DNA of 64,000 bases from assembly GCA_016490735.1 (NCBI GenBank), contig JAEMWC010000665.1, positions 187,501 to 251,500 of the forward strand, read 5' to 3'. The position numbers and the translations under genes were made by a program. Source of the DNA: Pachyseris speciosa (taxonomy: Eukaryota > Cnidaria > Anthozoa > Scleractinia > Pachyseridae). Positions 36,030-49,146 of this stretch are shown one piece after another (the stretch's first letter is position 1; every line of letters begins with the position of its first letter). The notes beneath the pieces were generated by a model. The model searched no databases and was not told the DNA's origin. It worked only from the letters and a program-made list of their open reading frames with translations.

Positions 36030-39000
36030 GTAAAATACTGTGATTTAAATTAAAATCGACGTAAAGTGCATCGTTAATTTCCTATCATGAGGCACTTCAA
36101 ACAGACGCCATACTCTAGTTTCCATTGCGTGCTAAAAACACGTTTGCGTGAAAAATATAGCGATATGATTTATTGGAGTGACAAAAAGCGACAACAGGGA
36201 CAAGTGAGACTAAAAAAGTCCCTCCCTCGTGTTCCGTTATTTATAGATGACAATCTTTAATAAAAGTACATTTCTGACGTGAAGACGTTTCCTGTAGCGG
36301 CGAATATCCGTGCCAATTAATGTCAGATGCCAGACGGCACGCTTCAACTCTAGACAGCTTTCACTTGAATGGCTACATCCACACATACTCAGCGTCGAAA
36401 GTACCAAAAACCTTTTACAGCGCACCGTAACTTGAAGCAGTACCACAGGAAAGCGCTTTTAAGCAGCTCCCATTGAAAAATCTCACGTTAGGATGTTTAC
36501 CTACAGCTTCAAAAGTTATAGAAAAGGGTTGTACAGCATCATAAACAGCGCAACAGTAAAGACACTGCTCAGTAGCTTTAAAGTGAATGGTAAGACTTTA
36601 AGATTCAAAAAACGGCATTCCCAGCAAAAAAAAGATACACACACATACCACAATCACGAAAGGATCGATGACCAGATTGAAATTCACATGATAATAAGAC
36701 GCTGGAGGAGCCTTTTATAGAATAAAAAACAGTATCACCATCACCTTTCACTTGAAGAAGCATTTCAAAAGTGCAGTTCCATCCATATTATTCAACAACA
36801 TGTCATGGGTGGCATACATATTTCAATGGAACTCAGGCAACAGCCTTGAATACTGAAAACTCTGTTCTCAGAAGGAGAGAGGTAAGGCCAAATTCTAAAG
36901 CCCTGGCTACACGCGCTTACATTGTTATACAACACTTGTTGGTTCAACAAAGTTAGAGCGTTTAGCACCCCATGTTAAATGATGATTTTGACGAACATTT
37001 TGGTCGAAGAATGTTGTATAACACTATGAGTTTCATATACCGTATCCATGCTCTTATATAACCCTGATATCTCGTTTAGCCGGGGCTTCAGATGGTTTCA
37101 AGACTTTGTCCAGGTTAACATTTAGTCGGAGAACGTCTTACTTCTGTCCACATGATTTGGAAACTTGCTCGGAAGGTGGCGGTTTGATCTCAGTCAATAA
37201 ATAGAAAGGTTAGAAATACAAACCGTACAGAGTAACGTATAAAGTGTGTTTTTCCGACATCAGTTGGGAACGAATACTGGGTTGTTTATACGTCAAGCAG
37301 ACATCGTTTACTTAAATCCTTGACCATCTACGTCAGCAACACCTTTAAGAATTTGTATCCGATTTCAATCACATAACGTTAAGTAATGTCAATTCTGGTA
37401 CAGTCTCAGGCAAACTCCGCGTTGAACGCTCTTACGAAGACAAAACTCGTAAAAGACACGTATGCTAGCCTGACTCTATAATGGAAAATATAGCAAGTGA
37501 AAAATGAAACACAAACTTAGCCTCGTTACATCGATTGTTCGAATGGATGTTTCGCTATTCCTAGTAACTATAACAAATAGAGTTAACCAAAACAGTTCAT
37601 AGGCTTATTTTTAATGACGGAAATAGTGATATGGAATTGGAACTAGACACTTTTTTAAACAAAATGACACTCGTTGTGGTTTAAGTACATCACCCCTTTT
37701 TAGATATCTTGAGAAAGGTTGTGAAATACCGACTTTCAGAAACTATGTTTTTCTATCAGCAGTTGGACGCTGTCCAACCTTGCGGGGTAGTATCGTGTGA
37801 AAAAAGTACCATGATGTGAAATTGTAACGTAGACTGTTTGCACAAAAATCTACCTTCATAACTTATGGTTAAAACACAGGAGGTTTGACCTAAAGCGCTC
37901 GTTAAATATTTCTTCTTAGTGATATACTGAGATTTCTTTCAACTTACTTGAATTCAGAACCAGTTGTTAATAAGTTACTCCCTCCGTCTGTAAGGCGGCT
38001 CCGATTGTGAATACAAAAGCAAATTCACTTCTGCCTTTTTAAGATAGGCACCCCGAATTACTGACATGGCATTAATTTACTGCTGAAGTATTTGAGTGCA
38101 TCTACTTATCCATGTCTTTTCCTGGTAACGGTCAGCTGATATGCAGAATAAAGATATTGAGTTTCAGAGGAAGTAGCGCGTATTGTCTTTGCAATATAAT
38201 GGAAGAGGCGAGCTCGGCGTGTTAACGCATTTTCATAAATTTAATTTATTTTTAATAGTTTATTGACAACATCAATAGCATACCAGCCGAAGCTAGTTTT
38301 CAGAATTTTGAAAAAAAAATTTACCTCTTAGATAGCAACGGAACTATACTTTTGTTATATGGCCTTGCTCTGCATACAAAACACGACAGAGATAAGAAAA
38401 CTTCAAATGCGTTCGTATATATGAATATTATTAAAGCACCAACTGTGCACTTACCCGAGATAGAAGCCAAAACTACAAATGAATAGATCCTCAACCGTTC
38501 TCTTTCTAACCGTTCAGTTTTAAAACAATCCAATTCCTGCGGCGTTGAGATAGACCTTCAACGGCATGAAACGTCAGTTGAAGTCTCAAAGGGTCATAAG
38601 CTTTTACAATAACGCACGCTGTGTATGATACTTTGAGAAAAGCTGATTCAATTTGTCGCCAATGGTGAAATTACATCCTCAGAGGCAATGCACACCCGCT
38701 CAATAATATATTAACATACTTTTATTATCGTTGACTGTCTTCAATAAGCCGTTCGCGCTGTTCTCTCGTCTTTCTGCGCCATTTTTCTTGCCTTTTCGAG
38801 CTGATTTCCAAGTAAAAAGTATAAAGATTTGTTATTTCATTTTAATTTAGTTTCATGGAAGGCAAAGGAGTTGCTCTCTAGTACTTCTGGCGTCCTGAAC
38901 GTAGGCGGTGATTTCTATGTATAGAACAAGGAAATTAGTGAATTTACAAATGAAACCCGCGAACGAGATCAGACTCATAATAATGATAGAAAAAAAAAGA

Positions 39001-39447
39001 CAATATCGATAAATGTTTTGGTGGTGGTTGTGGACGTGAGAATTGTAACAACATACAAACTACACGGATGTGTCCCTGACCACGGAAGGGAACTTTTGGG
39101 GTCGGAAATAAGCTTTGCATTTTGATGAGTCTGGCATGAAATTAGGTCGGAGTTGCGTGGGCAGGGTTTGTAATATCACAGATATATCCAGGATAAACAA
39201 TTTGACTCCCCAAATAACCTCTCAAAAGATTTAGGGGTATTCTGCCTGGAGGAAGGGGTCAAATATTTTTTTCCGCATAGATTATCATTGAAGTGTTGTG
39301 TAAGCAAAAAAACACGTTAAGTACTATAGAAAAAGTACATGAAAACCAAGAGAAAATGATTTTGGTTTACATATATAGAGCGGTTTTCAATTGAATGTCG
39401 AAAGTAAATTGCGTTTGCTATGGTTTTGCAAAACTCGCGCTACTTTC
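36030..39447. other. No gene recognised
   Basis: 3.4 kb of AT-rich sequence. No exon with coding character, splice context or domain, and no transposon ends that I can define. Confidence 0.4.
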
Positions 39448-39450
39448 TTA

Positions 39451-39797
39451 GGCTATGTCTACACTATACCGGATAGCTCTTGTGCCGGCACGAAAACCAT
39501 ATCGGATAGGGCTTTTGTTCACATTCAAAACGATGATTTCGGCACGATTTTTGCGTCGGAGCGATGCTGGGCCGCTGCGGTCTTGAAAGTGAATCGTCAC
39601 ATATCGGATAGGTTTTCGTGCCACTTTCTGGAGTAGTGTGAACAAAGAATCGAACCGAAACGGAAATCAACAACGAGGAGCAAAAATTGGATTCTAGTGG
39701 AAAGATAGCGGCGGTTTTGGGCCACTGCCGTTCACACCAGGTCGTAGTATTTTTCACAACGGCATAAAATGCTATCCGGCATAGTGTAGACATAGCC
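39451..39797. mobile_element. PIF/Harbinger-type MITE, 347 bp, TTA target duplication
   Basis: Terminal inverted repeats: GGCTATGTCTACACTATACC at the left; the right end reversed reads GGCTATGTCTACACTATGCC. TTA flanks both ends (39448-39450 and 39798-39800), fitting the TWA target of PIF/Harbinger. The element has a different terminal sequence from the 3393-3852 MITE. No transposase. Confidence 0.8.
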
Positions 39798-40247
39798 TTA
39801 ACCATTGAGAAGCAAAATCAAAACCAATCGCTACTTGCACACGCGAAATTTCCCCGCGCTTTGCGCCAGTTACGCGTAACTTTATTACGTGTAATTTTAT
39901 TTTCTTATAACAACTTTATTATATTTTTCCATAGAGTACGTTGATAAAAGACCTGACAACGCAGGTAGCGAAAACTAATCGAGGCGGGCCAGGAGAAAGA
40001 AAACTAAACGAAATCTGGTAGCCTCAGTTCAAGAGAAAAAAGAAACGTATTGCAGAAGAAGCTGAAGAAAAATTACCTAAGAGAAAGACACATTACACTA
40101 ATTCATTAAAAGATACACTATAAGAAACTTAAAGCAAAATCGAAGTAGTTGAAACAAACAAGATCGGACAAGAGTATAGATTAACTGTTGAAATTTTAGA
40201 TTCTAAATCTTCATATGAATCTTCATTTCCTAATAGATTAATCAAAA

Positions 40248-40496
40248 TCATTTGAATTTTCTTTTAAAAGTAACTTTAGGAAGTGCCCTTAGCTTAGTTG
40301 GTATTTCATTCCACAATTTTGCGCCAATTCTTGAAATTTCAATGTTTGAATTTTGGATACAGAAATTCTGAGAGACCGAGGATCGTATATTGTGAGAATG
40401 AATTTTCGCTGTAGGAATGGATAGGTCCTTTAGATTTGACGAGACAAGGTCATTACTTACATCATACATTGATTCAGCTAGTAATTTGTAGTACAT
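40248..40496 (-). pseudogene. LINE 3' fragment, reverse-transcriptase protein C-terminus
   Basis: 82 residues containing HSHNIRSSVSQNF, then ISRIGAKLWNEIP and LRALPKVTFKRKF. The order (N)xRS, GxxxWNxIP, FK(R/K)K is the conserved C-terminal tail found in many CR1/RTE-like LINE proteins. The catalytic domain upstream is missing, so this is a truncated copy. Confidence 0.7.
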
Positions 40497-40929
40497 AAAA
40501 TTTATAGATAAAATATGGGCGTTCTGATTGGCTCATTGCAATGTTTCCATTTGTTGTGATTGGTTGGAGCAATTGCTTTGGGTTTGGTTTTACGACAACA
40601 GGGAAAAAACCCTGGGAACGAGTTGGTTTTACGACACTCGATTGAAAACTGTTCGATGTACCACTTTATCGTATTCAATTTTCAGTCAAAGCTCGGTCTA
40701 GCTATATCGCTTTACCTCCAGGCCCACAAGAGTGTTTCAAGTCGTGGAGTTCAAATTTTATTGGACCGAGAATGAGACACTCTAAATAAATCGGACAAAT
40801 TTGACGGGCGGAAATAGACACTTTTTTGTTGCGAAAGTAATTATGCACGAAAGCTCCTAAGCTGAACAACAGTTCCCCAAAACAAAATTATCTTAAAGAT
40901 GAATGAATAAATAAAGGAAGGAAGGAAGC

Positions 40930-41698
40930 AAGGAACGAAGGAATGAATGAATGAATGAATTGATGAATGAATGAATGAATGAATGAATGAATTGATGAAT
41001 AAATGAATGAATGAATGAATTGATGAATGAATGAATGAATGAATGAATGAATGAATGAATTGATGAATGAATGAATGAATGAATGAATTGATGAATGAAT
41101 GAATGAATGAATGAATGAATGAATGAATGATGAATGAATGAATGAATGAATGAATTGATGAATGAATGAATGAATGAATTGATGAATGAATGAATGAATG
41201 AATGAATGAGTGAATTGATGAATGAATGAATGAATGAATGAATGAATGAATGAGTGAATTGATGAATGAATAAATGAATGAATTGATGAATGAAGGAATG
41301 AATTGATGAATGAATGAATGAATGAATTGATGAATGAATTGATGAATGAATGAATTGATGGATGAATTGATGAACGAATGAATGAATGAATGAATTGATG
41401 AATGAATGAATGAATGAATTGCTGAATGAATGAATGAATTAATGAATTGATGGATGAATGAATGAATTGATGAATGAATGAATGAACGAATGAATGAATT
41501 GATGAATGAATGAATGAATGAATGAATGAATGAATGATGAATGAATGAATGAATTGATGAATGAATGAATGAATTGATGAATGAATGAATGAATGAATGA
41601 ATTGATGAATGAATGAATGAATGAATGAATTGATGAATGAATGAATGAATTGATGAATGAATGAATGAATGAATGAATGAATGAATGAATGAATGACT
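40930..41698 (+). repeat. (GAAT)n array with GAATTGATGAATGAAT higher-order units
   Basis: About 770 bases of GAAT tetranucleotide interrupted at irregular intervals by GAATTGAT. Read on the minus strand it is open for more than 300 codons as a His-Ser-Phe-Ile repeat, which is an artefact. At the right it abuts a minus-strand retroposon end AATAAAGATTTACCGTTACT, so the array may have grown from that tail. Confidence 0.9.
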
Positions 41699-42145
41699 GA
41701 GTAACAGTAACGGTAAATCTTTATTGAGCTGCCGCCGGGAGGTATCCAGGGGAGGTATTCGTCTGGTTACGATAAAGGTTACGACGACTACCAAAAAAAT
41801 TAATTTACTAATAAAAGTGACAATATCGAAGTTGTCATTAAAAATCACAGATCTTTGAAACCTTTCGGTTCTTCATAAAATCCGAGAGTAGGGACCTTGA
41901 TATACGTAACAACTACAGGCTGAAATTTCAGTTGCCAATAAGCAAAATGATTTGCATATGAAATGCACTAGGGTTTGTATAAAAACGTGGTCAATCTCGC
42001 CAGGTCAATAAGCGCACAACTGTGAAATGAGTTATTGCCTTACCAAGAAGTTCCATTGTATTCGAAAGAAAAATTTGTAACCCATCACATTTCAATAATG
42101 TACGGTTCCTTTGCTGTTTCCGATAAATATTGCCTGCATGGTATT

Positions 42146-42450
42146 TAATAATTATTCACCGAAGTGGAGGTCAATAGTGGTGGATATTTGGCGAGCCTCG
42201 AAGCGGCGAGGTAAATATCCACCACTTTCACCGACACTGCGGTGAATAATTGTTTTAGTATATACCACACAAGCTGAATAACTAGCGGACCAAAGCATTA
42301 CTTTATGTGTGACAATATAGCGGCAAGAGGTCGGAAATTTTGAAATCTCGCGCGCCGGCTGCTCGAAGGTGAATAGTACTTTGCTAATCACTTCCGGGTT
42401 AACCAATCAGAGCGCGCGAAAGCACTATTCACTTGTGTGGTATACACTAA
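42146..42450 (-). mobile_element. Foldback repeat family, copy 2
   Basis: Reverse-oriented relative of 20641-20935: ATTATTCACCGAAGTGGAGG, then TCGAAGCGGCGAGGTAAATA, then TTTTAGTATATACCACACAA, and at the far end TATTCACTTGTGTGGTATAC. Together the two copies define the family. Confidence 0.65.
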
Positions 42451-42463
42451 TTTCAACTAGTCT

Positions 42464-42646
42464 TCATTCCAGTCTTATCAAACTACTTATTGGTACGAAC
42501 CACACCAGCGATAATAAATGAAGCTCCTCAGCTGTGAAGAGTTCTGTCTCTGGATAAAGGATTTGCGTATTATTGACCAAGGTCGGGAGCCCATTATTCA
42601 GTGATAAGGAATGAGAGAGATCGTTCATAAAGAAGAGCGAAAACAT
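42464..42646 (-). pseudogene. Possible LINE reverse-transcriptase fragment
   Basis: The open frame reads FSLFFMNDLSHSL and GLPTLVNNTQILYPE, resembling the IND(L) motif and the YADDTQIL region of LINE reverse transcriptases with the catalytic Asp pair changed. Only about 60 codons, so weak. Confidence 0.3.
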
Positions 42647-43009
42647 TGATTCCTCATTATATAAGCACCTTTGGGCTTTAATTGGCGATTTGATTAAAAA
42701 CCATCCAATCGTAAACTGTGATGTCGGTGTGTTGAATAACCTTGTTTAAAGGCAGTTGTCGCTTCATCACCTGCTACTAAACTGACCAAAAACTGCTTCG
42801 AAAAAGACAACGCAAATGAGAGTTTCCGGAAAACCACTTGAAATTCTGAATGATTTCCTCAGTTCCCACAATATTGACAGCATATCATAATCATTCATCA
42901 GCTAATAATAACAAGTGGTTGGAGGTTTTGGTGTCTGGTTTGCAATGACGTCAGAACACATCTAAAGTAGCCTCACGACTGTGGGGCTCCTCGTGTGACA
43001 TCCGCATAC

Positions 43010-43235
43010 CAGTCGATGTAATTCCTTACTGATCAGATGACTCTTTAGTTATGGCTAGTTCGAGATCAAATCAATCTCCGGTGAGATTGCTTTCACTGAT
43101 AAAACTCACACTCAAATTCTTATAAAGCACTTGGCAATATTTCCGCTCGGCACCATGTATTGGTTATGCACTAATTTTCTCACTCCGACTGTATGCTAGC
43201 TAGTATGGGAGCGACCCATGCATTGTTTATGTATG
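43010..43235 (+). repeat. Direct duplicate segment, copy A
   Basis: Shares TCGATGTAATTCCTTA, CTCACACTCAAATTCTTATA and GCACTTGGCAATATTTCCGC with 45220-45460, in the same orientation and order. Function unknown. Confidence 0.65.
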
Positions 43236-43469
43236 GGGTTGTGTGGAAATCTTTCAAAGCAAGTTCCACCCACCGTAGAATAACTGAGATTAAAACTAGT
43301 CCTCTGGTATTTAGCAATTGCTGCGTTGCGGTGACAATGAAACTCAACAACGAGTAAAGCTAATATCTTAAAAGGAGAAACGACAAATACACCAACAGAA
43401 AAAATTAAGGGAAATCTTACCAAATTCAGTTGAAGGGGACAACGTGGCACAAAGGTAACAGGTGGCACG

Positions 43470-45215
43470 AAAGCTTCAGGTTTATGAGCATGAAAGTAAG
43501 CGCGAAATATACGAATTATTCAGAGAAGTCTTATCATGAACTCCTGTTCTTGCATCAGTAGGTGCACGTGATGATTCACATTATACTGTTATATGGTACG
43601 CTCCATTTGTCTGACTTGCATAATTATAATAATTATATACATAAACAGCCTTGAACGGTGCGCTCGACTGTGTTCTGATACTGAGAAAAATCAAGTCTTA
43701 CTGGGCGATTTTTAAGCGATCTTAGGAAAATTCGAGAACTGTTCTGATTATTTCCTTAGCAAATCAGTAAAAGGTTGCCAGATATGAAAGAGAAGAGATA
43801 TGGGAGTAACCGATAGCACAAATGAAGCATTTTGAAAGAAAGGCAGAGAAGCTTTGGAGCGAAAACTGGAAGTTTTGAAAGATCAAAGCAGAGGGAGCAA
43901 TGACCACTCGAGCATAATGTACGCTTTTAACCCCTTAGAGCTCTCATATTAAGACGAATATTCTCCTCATTGTTCTTGTATATTTCTTATGTTAAAAGTG
44001 GGGAGAATTTGTTTAAATCAAGGCAACTCACCCCGGCAATCATTTCTTCTATCCTAGTGTCCTGTATGCTTCGCACACCGTGACAAGATATAATATTGTG
44101 GAGAAGTTGGAAAGTGGACACCACTGTGACTTAAATAACATATAAGAAGCTCAAGAAGCCTGCTTGCTTTGGTGAAGAAACGGCTGTTTTCAAGAGAACT
44201 AATAGTAGGTGGTAATGCACTCTCGCCGGCTGTGAAGATCATGGATGACGGGCTATAACCAGGCACTTCTTAAAAGGCTTCGCAGATCAAATGGGGCGTT
44301 TGCACCAGAAATATTCGTTTCATAGTTTTGGGTGAAGAGCTTCAACCTATGAACTCATCATTCACACACTCGCCCAATTTCTTCAAGACGAAAGCAGTTA
44401 CTTTCTCATTGAACTGTTGATAATTGAACTGAACGCATGAGGCATTTTAATTAGTAAATACCATCAAATTCAACTTGTTCATGAATCAGACCTTCTTCAT
44501 GTTCGCAACACCGAAGGATTCAGTACAGGTCAGTGAGCGATCACCCAGAAAAAAAAGCACATAAAAAATGGTAACGTTAGGTTAATTTACTTTAACACCC
44601 TGGCATAAGAACTTTGTGATCAGCGATACCCACAAAAAAGAATGGAAGTTCTAAATCAGCAATTCAGCAATACCCTAAGCAACAAATCCCGTAAACAGCA
44701 ATACCGTAAGGCCGAAAAACGTGTGATATATATAAATATATAGCATACCTTCTTTGGAAGTCCTGGCTAGATTTGAGTACATTTACCTGGATCACGACGA
44801 TTCAAATGACATCCAAGAGTTCAATAAATTTTGATTAATGCGGTTTTGTGGCAAACAAGTTTATGTCTGTTTCGTAACCGGGGGCGTCATTTGACCCTAC
44901 AATGCATATAATTTTAAACAGTTTTCCGAAACCATTTGTGGCTAAGCTTGAACGACAGCGAGAATATAAATGCGGTCAACGAAGAAATCAAATTTGGAGG
45001 CTAGAACTTCATGAACAGAATCGCGATAACATTGTTCTTTCCCCAGCCGAGCATTGAAAGCTTCGATCCGGATGTCGAAAGTTTTGTGTTAGAACTTTAA
45101 AAAATTCACTGTTGGCAGACTGAGTGGCATCTTGAATTTATTATTAACTATTTTCCATTTCCGTCAACCCGCAGTTTGCCATCCCGTTATTTTAAAGCGG
45201 GTTGGATGATTTTGG
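43470..45215. other. No gene recognised
   Basis: Between the two direct duplicates. No supported exon. A short TATATATAAATATATA run lies at 44730. Confidence 0.4.
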
Positions 45216-45219
45216 ATAG

Positions 45220-45460
45220 TTTTACCGTCGATGTAATTCCTTAACATAAGATGGCTCTTTAGTGATGGCAAGTTCGAGATTAATTCAAACTCCAGTGAGA
45301 TAAAACCCACACTCAAATTCTTATAACAGGCATTATAAAGCACTTGGCAATATTTCCGCACGGCACCACATATTGGTTATGCACGAATTCTAGCCTCCCA
45401 TGCAGTGCAGGATAGTGTAAGCTAGTATGGCCGGGCGAGCGACGCATGCATTGTCAGATA
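45220..45460 (+). repeat. Direct duplicate segment, copy B
   Basis: Second copy of the 43010-43235 segment. It contains an extra ACAGGCATTATAAAG relative to copy A and is followed by a diverged tail (AGCTAGTATGG present in both). Confidence 0.65.
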
Positions 45461-45464
45461 ACTT

Positions 45465-47170
45465 GAGTGATTTCCTGATGTGGCGACAACAACATATAAG
45501 GCCTGATTGTTGGAAAATTTACGTAGCCTCTTTGGAAATCATCCAACTTCCATATTAAAGTGGAATATCCGAAGAAAAATAACGGGAAAGTTACAATATT
45601 AATTAATAAAAATATTAAGAAAGAAAGATGTCAATAATATTTGCTTAGGGGTTACAACTGCTATTTTTACAAGGCTAAAAAACGTTCACTGAGAAAATAT
45701 TGAAAGAGCAAGAAAGCTTAACGGGAAAATTAAAGAAGAAGGCTTAAAGGAGGTATGTCATTGATATTTTCTCTCGTTGAGCCGAAATTCGGGTTAAAGT
45801 AAGACTAAGGATTTTTTTTACACAAATTAGTCTTAGAACTCCAACAGAAAGACATAGTTACTTCATGGAAGGAGAGCCATGCATAAACAGACTATAATGG
45901 TTCTTACGAGACGTGATCGCTCAAAACCTGAAATTAAAAACAGCGGCCCGCTTATTTTTACGTTGTGATCCTTTTCCACCCTCGCCATCTGTGGCCATGG
46001 GCTCTTATTTGAAGTTTCATTGCACCATAAAATAGTTTTGAACAAAGCTAGGCCTTCACTTTTGGGTTTCTATCGGTTTCTCTTCTGGCTTGTTAAATTA
46101 ATACCAAATATTCGCGACATAGTCCCTTTAAATTAGCATCAATAAAAGCTATTTCTGTTAGTTGTCACACAGTTCAGGGTCCGGGCGGACATTGTAAGCT
46201 GAACAGTTAAATATTATGACAAGCTTTTAGGACAGAGATCTCCCAATCACTAAATCCCTGAGCAGCAGCTGTGCATACTGGATAAAACAGTGCAGTCGCT
46301 GATTTCAAAGCAAAGTTTGTTGCGGCTAAGGCGATGTTAAATATAAACAAATTAGTCATTCATACATTGTAATTTGGACTATTTTGTGCATTTGTTGGTT
46401 TGGCTATTTCGTGCTGCAAATCAGCTCAAGTAACAAATCCGAAGGCAGCTAAAACTGTAACAGACCACGTTTGACGTTTTCACACCCGCTTGGTGTATAA
46501 TGCCTGTTAAACAAGTCCCTCTTGCCCAAGCAGGAATATTCCGATTAATTCTGTCCGCAGAACCCGAATTCGCTAGAATTCGGGAAATCGGAGGTTTACC
46601 AACTAGCCTTCTACTGATAAAATAAAATAACTTAAAAATACATCGAACAATTAAATTTCTAAGCTAACCTTCATTCCAGTTAAAATTTTAGTCAAAACAA
46701 TCCGCTGTAACTTGGATGAGTTCCACTCCGACAATTTTCAGTCACAGGAATAATTGCCGCTCGGCATAGCGTTCCAGATCCAACCACAGGCCACCCAAGC
46801 TTACGCCAAAGTTACTCATTTATTTACTTTTGCCCTTCGAACTCTTGGTTTGCCGTTTTCCCTTTCCTAAGGAACCAGGGCAACACAATCGATAGCATTC
46901 TAACGAACTCAAGTTCTCGAATAATGTACATGTACACATCATGGCGACAACTCAGTTGTCACAAAACAATAACCTGGTATATCAACTATTCATTATTGGA
47001 GGCGAGGGGTAACAGGAGAGCCTGATTGTCAAGCAAGTCAAACTCGGATAGTAAAAAGCATGGCCCATTAGTCAGGTTCAAAGTACTCGCCCTTCCGATG
47101 AAAGGATTTGTCTTCGGTAAGCCCCAAACCAACTCCTCTTAGCTTTGTAAATAGCTGACTGGTCAGTTTC
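45465..47170. other. No gene recognised
   Basis: No exon, RNA gene or transposon ends could be supported. Confidence 0.4.
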
Positions 47171-47174
47171 CCGC

Positions 47175-47462
47175 ACACTCTGCTAGCAGAGCCTTTCTTA
47201 AACTCCGAAAGAAAGACTGCAGAAATCGAGTCGTCTTTATTGAGCATGCGCTTGCTGTTGCTTGGATACAATTTTGAGCCCCGGACGAATCAGTGTTGTG
47301 GACTCAGTTTTGACCTTCGGTAATGCGTGCGGTAACCCGGTTTGACGACAGAAAACCGGATTGACTAGCCCACAAGTTGGGTCTGCGAGACTTGAAAGAC
47401 TTGATTCGATTTCTGCAGTCTTTCTTTCGGAGTTTAAGAAAGGTTCTGCTAGCAGGGTGTTT
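47175..47462. repeat. Inverted repeat with about 60 bp arms
   Basis: Left arm CTGCTAGCAGAGCCTTTCTT then AAACTCCGAAAGAAAGACTG (47179-47235); right arm is its near-perfect complement (47403-47458). The spacer of about 165 bp carries no recognised gene. Open frames in this stretch are short and shadow the arms. Confidence 0.7.
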
Positions 47463-47464
47463 CC

Positions 47465-48255
47465 CGCCCCTTGGGAAAATGTGTTTTGCTTCTGTGGCTG
47501 ACCGTTGGAATAACTGGCGCTGTTTGTTGTTCACTCCTAAAAACTGCAATTGAAGGCATAAAAGTAACTGTGCATGTATCAAATTGCTTTTTACTTTTAA
47601 TTGAAAACACGTGTATTAACAGCACAACAGTTCCCAAGAAGCCGTTCAATTTAATTTACTGTTACATCCATACAGTAATTAGCCCTGTAAGAAGTGAACT
47701 AAGAAAACGATTGATGCTGTCAAAACAAGACTTCACGACGATACGCTCAGTCGCTTTTCCCACAACGTGGCCGAATGAAGTGCAAGATATCCTTCTACAA
47801 ACAACACGTCTACTCAAACCTATCCAAAGAGGGAAATATTGTGGCTGATAAGTTTTTTTTTTTTCTGGTACCGAAATGGGAAAATGGGAATACAACCGCC
47901 TCTTAAATCTCACGACCACGAGGGGCATTCCCTTCCCAAAGATCAATGAACCAGAAACATACTTTCGTCCTGGACGAAAAATGTTTTTCAAGGGACACAA
48001 ACCATTTTCCAGATCCTGAGAAACACGATTTCCCCTGGATTCGGCCACAGAAGGAAACATTTGCCTCGTAAAAAAGGATTTCCTGGCGCTACAAGGGCTC
48101 AAGATCAATCAGTGATTACAGTGACATTTTTCCCTCAACCGGCTCCCTTTACGTGACTTGACTTGACTTGTCAGATGAAAGCCAAATAGCTTTCAGGATA
48201 GTTCTTATCAAAAACTATCTTCAGAGCAAGAAAAAAAAAACAAAAACAAAAACAA
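47465..48255. other. No gene recognised
   Basis: A plus-strand frame to 47848 has a hydrophobic start but no ATG at that position and no domain; not called. Confidence 0.35.
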
Positions 48256-48261
48256 ACGGCA

Positions 48262-48670
48262 CGGTTTGGACGCCCTGCCCAAGGGGGGGGGGGGTACTCC
48301 CAGAAAAATTGGGTGGGGGTGTGCGGCCGCTTCCTGAAACCCTTACCCTATTTCAGACCAAAATCTGCGATTTTCCCTACCCTATTTCAGACCTGTTTCA
48401 AGTACACAGTTGGCGTAAACATAATTAAAAGACAAAAAGAAGGGCTTTTGTTGATGGTCTTATTGGCTAAAGATGAAGAAGTAGCTTCTTCTAAAAAGCA
48501 TACCGAATTCAAGACAAGAGTGCACAAACATACCCTATTTCAGACCAAAACGGTCAAAATTGATACCCTATTTCAGACCAAAACGACTAAAAAACCATAC
48601 CCTTTGGGGCCGCACATACCTATTAGCCCATATAAGGCAGTACCCCCCCCCCCCCCGGGACGCCCTGATA
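48262..48670. mobile_element. Repeat with ACCCTATTTCAGACC subrepeats between G and C runs
   Basis: The left end is AAGGGGGGGG then GTACTCCC; the right end is GCAGTACCCCCCCC then GGGACGCCCTG. GACGCCCTG also stands just left of the element, near 48267. The motif ACCCTATTTCAGACC occurs four times inside. No coding capacity. Confidence 0.6.
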
Positions 48671-49146
48671 CTAAGTACAATTCAGGAAACAATAGAAAAA
48701 TCTCTCTGAAAATAACCAGTATGCACAATGAAATCAAATCAAATTTCCGATTTGAACACAACACAAGAAGTCTACACGACGGTAACATCTGGCTGACAAT
48801 TGATTATGTTTGTCAGTTTACCGCTGCATTTTAATTGCCTCTCAACCTCGGTTAATTTTCTGATTGTGGGAAAAACGTTACCAAATGATTTTCGCAAACA
48901 AGGCCGTCTTTATGTCTAGTCAACGAACGCATTTCCGGCTGTTGCTTCTAGATGTCCTACTTCGCGAAGTAAAATATGGAGGCGGGAAAGTTTCCTTTGA
49001 CAAAGAGAAAACCAAAACTGATAGAACTAAGCCAACCAAGAAGCATGTGAATTTCGCTTTTGATGAAAACAGAAAAAGGAATCAAAGAAGCTGCAAAGGA
49101 ATGGCGGAGTGAATCTTAAGTTACTAGGGAGGAGACGGTGGGTCCT

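Noticed and set aside
40841..41848. 335-codon minus-strand open frame rich in His-Ser-Phe-Ile
   Set aside because: Translation of the GAAT tetranucleotide array; no other sequence feature of a gene.
43196..43468. Possible minus-strand exon ending CAACTGAATTTG|GTAAGAT
   Set aside because: Donor is good, but no clear acceptor or partner exon and no domain.
47471..47848. Frame with hydrophobic start, considered as a secreted protein
   Set aside because: No ATG at that start; overlaps the edge of an inverted repeat; no domain.
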